From the NCBI GenBank assembly GCA_963693305.1, contig OY855903.1, positions 38,340,251 through 38,404,250 on the forward strand: a DNA stretch of 64,000 nt. The letters run 5' to 3'. The DNA comes from Meandrina meandrites (lineage: Eukaryota; Cnidaria; Anthozoa; Scleractinia; Meandrinidae). The position numbers and the translations under genes are program-made. The notes beneath the pieces were generated by a model. The model saw only the letters and a list, made by a program, of their open reading frames with translations. It made no database searches and was not told where the DNA came from. The number at the start of each line of letters is the position of its first letter. Positions within the stretch are counted from its first letter, which is position 1. Below are positions 63,453-64,000 of this stretch, piece after piece.

Positions 63453-63811
63453 CTGGGTGGCAGTACTGAACAGGGCTAGATGTTGTTTTATTTTGACTAA
63501 CTGAACATTTTAAGGCCCTCACTAAAAACGATCATCTATCAGCTATCGCTGATCATATTATTACCACCGGGCCATAACATCCAATGGGATCATTTTGACA
63601 TTCTAGCGTCCGGCAAAACTGACCTCCATTGTAAAATTAAAGAGACCTTATTCATCCAAGAGTTACAATCCTCATTAAATGCCAACGTTGGCAGTGAGAG
63701 GTTGTTACTCTATTAACCTAAGCGATAATATTAAGTTACTGCTGTAGATCAATTCTCACAGTCTAGGTTCCAGGCCCTTTTCATAACAATATATAGGTAA
63801 ACGGTAAAGTC
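63453..63811. other. Intergenic, nothing recognised
   Basis: No frame or repeat assigned. Confidence 0.5.
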
Positions 63812-64000
63812 TGCGTCGAGCCTACTAGTGGCTCATACCGCCGGAGCTTATCCCGGTTTCCGTAGCATGAAGCGACTAGGAGTATTTCTACTCCACCCTG
63901 GATTGGATGCTAGTCCATCGCAGGGACTATCGCCGGTACCCATTTATACACCTGGGTGGAGAGAGGCACTATGAGAGCAAAGTATCTTGCCCAAGAACAC
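63812..64000 (-). repeat. SINE on the minus strand, clipped by the window end
   Basis: On the minus strand: GTTCTTGGGCAAGATACTTT, AGTGCCTCTCTCCACCCAGG, AAATGGGTACCGGCGAT, GATGGACTAGCATCC, AGAAATACTCCTAGTCGCTT and GGATAAGCTCCGGC. Same family as the split SINE at 24522/32287. Confidence 0.8.

Overview
This is a eukaryotic, AT-rich window with no bacterial-style operons outside one virus-like element. The best reading is an anthozoan cnidarian, probably a stony coral. That is inference from the style of the spliced genes, a divergent class A GPCR, and the Polinton, chromodomain-Gypsy and tRNA-SINE families that I associate with corals. The window is almost entirely mobile DNA laid over a duplicated host segment, and no host gene in it is intact.

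Backbone: one host segment occurs twice in direct orientation. Copy 1 covers about 1-21955 and copy 2 about 24030-62590. The copies differ by large insertions, so each serves as an empty-site control for the other. Each copy carries a decayed class A GPCR on the minus strand. In copy 1 (1447-1785) only TM6, TM7 and the tail remain. Copy 2 (36121-37012) is full length with one frameshift.

Copy 1 carries a foldback insertion (2555-2996), a CAGGGTCCC-ended DNA transposon (5107-6737, target duplication AAGCTT), an 855-bp insertion (6778-7632) and Gypsy-1 (8027-21067). Gypsy-1 is a 13-kb chromodomain LTR retrotransposon with LTRs of about 0.87 kb and a CATG target duplication. It also has an envelope-like reading frame with an RTKR cleavage motif and an extra exonuclease-like ORF before its 3' LTR. 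Its reverse transcriptase has lost the catalytic YxDD segment. A 5'-truncated LINE (about 22435-23128) lies between the two copies.

Copy 2 carries Gypsy-2 (24626-32286, minus strand, 125-bp LTRs). It inserted into a SINE and was itself hit by three smaller insertions. Copy 2 also holds a 21,073-bp Polinton/Maverick-type virus-like element (39308-60380, target duplication TCAAA, with the empty site still present at 4455-4459 in copy 1). The Polinton has 164-bp terminal hairpins, inverted repeats of about 0.5 kb carrying a small helix-turn-helix ORF at each end, a protein-primed type B DNA polymerase with one in-frame stop, a remnant of its integrase, a packaging ATPase, a candidate major capsid protein, a jelly-roll-like minor capsid candidate and several conserved virion-type proteins. 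Two of these genes carry single-base frameshifts.

Inside the Polinton, at the integrase, sits a second element (about 44133-50926). It has inverted subterminal repeats and two spliced, convergent genes: a five-exon DDE integrase-like protein (413 codons) and a four-exon protein with a RING-like C-terminus (411 codons). This nested, intron-bearing two-gene transposon and the end-specific Polinton hairpins are the strongest candidates for undescribed biology here.
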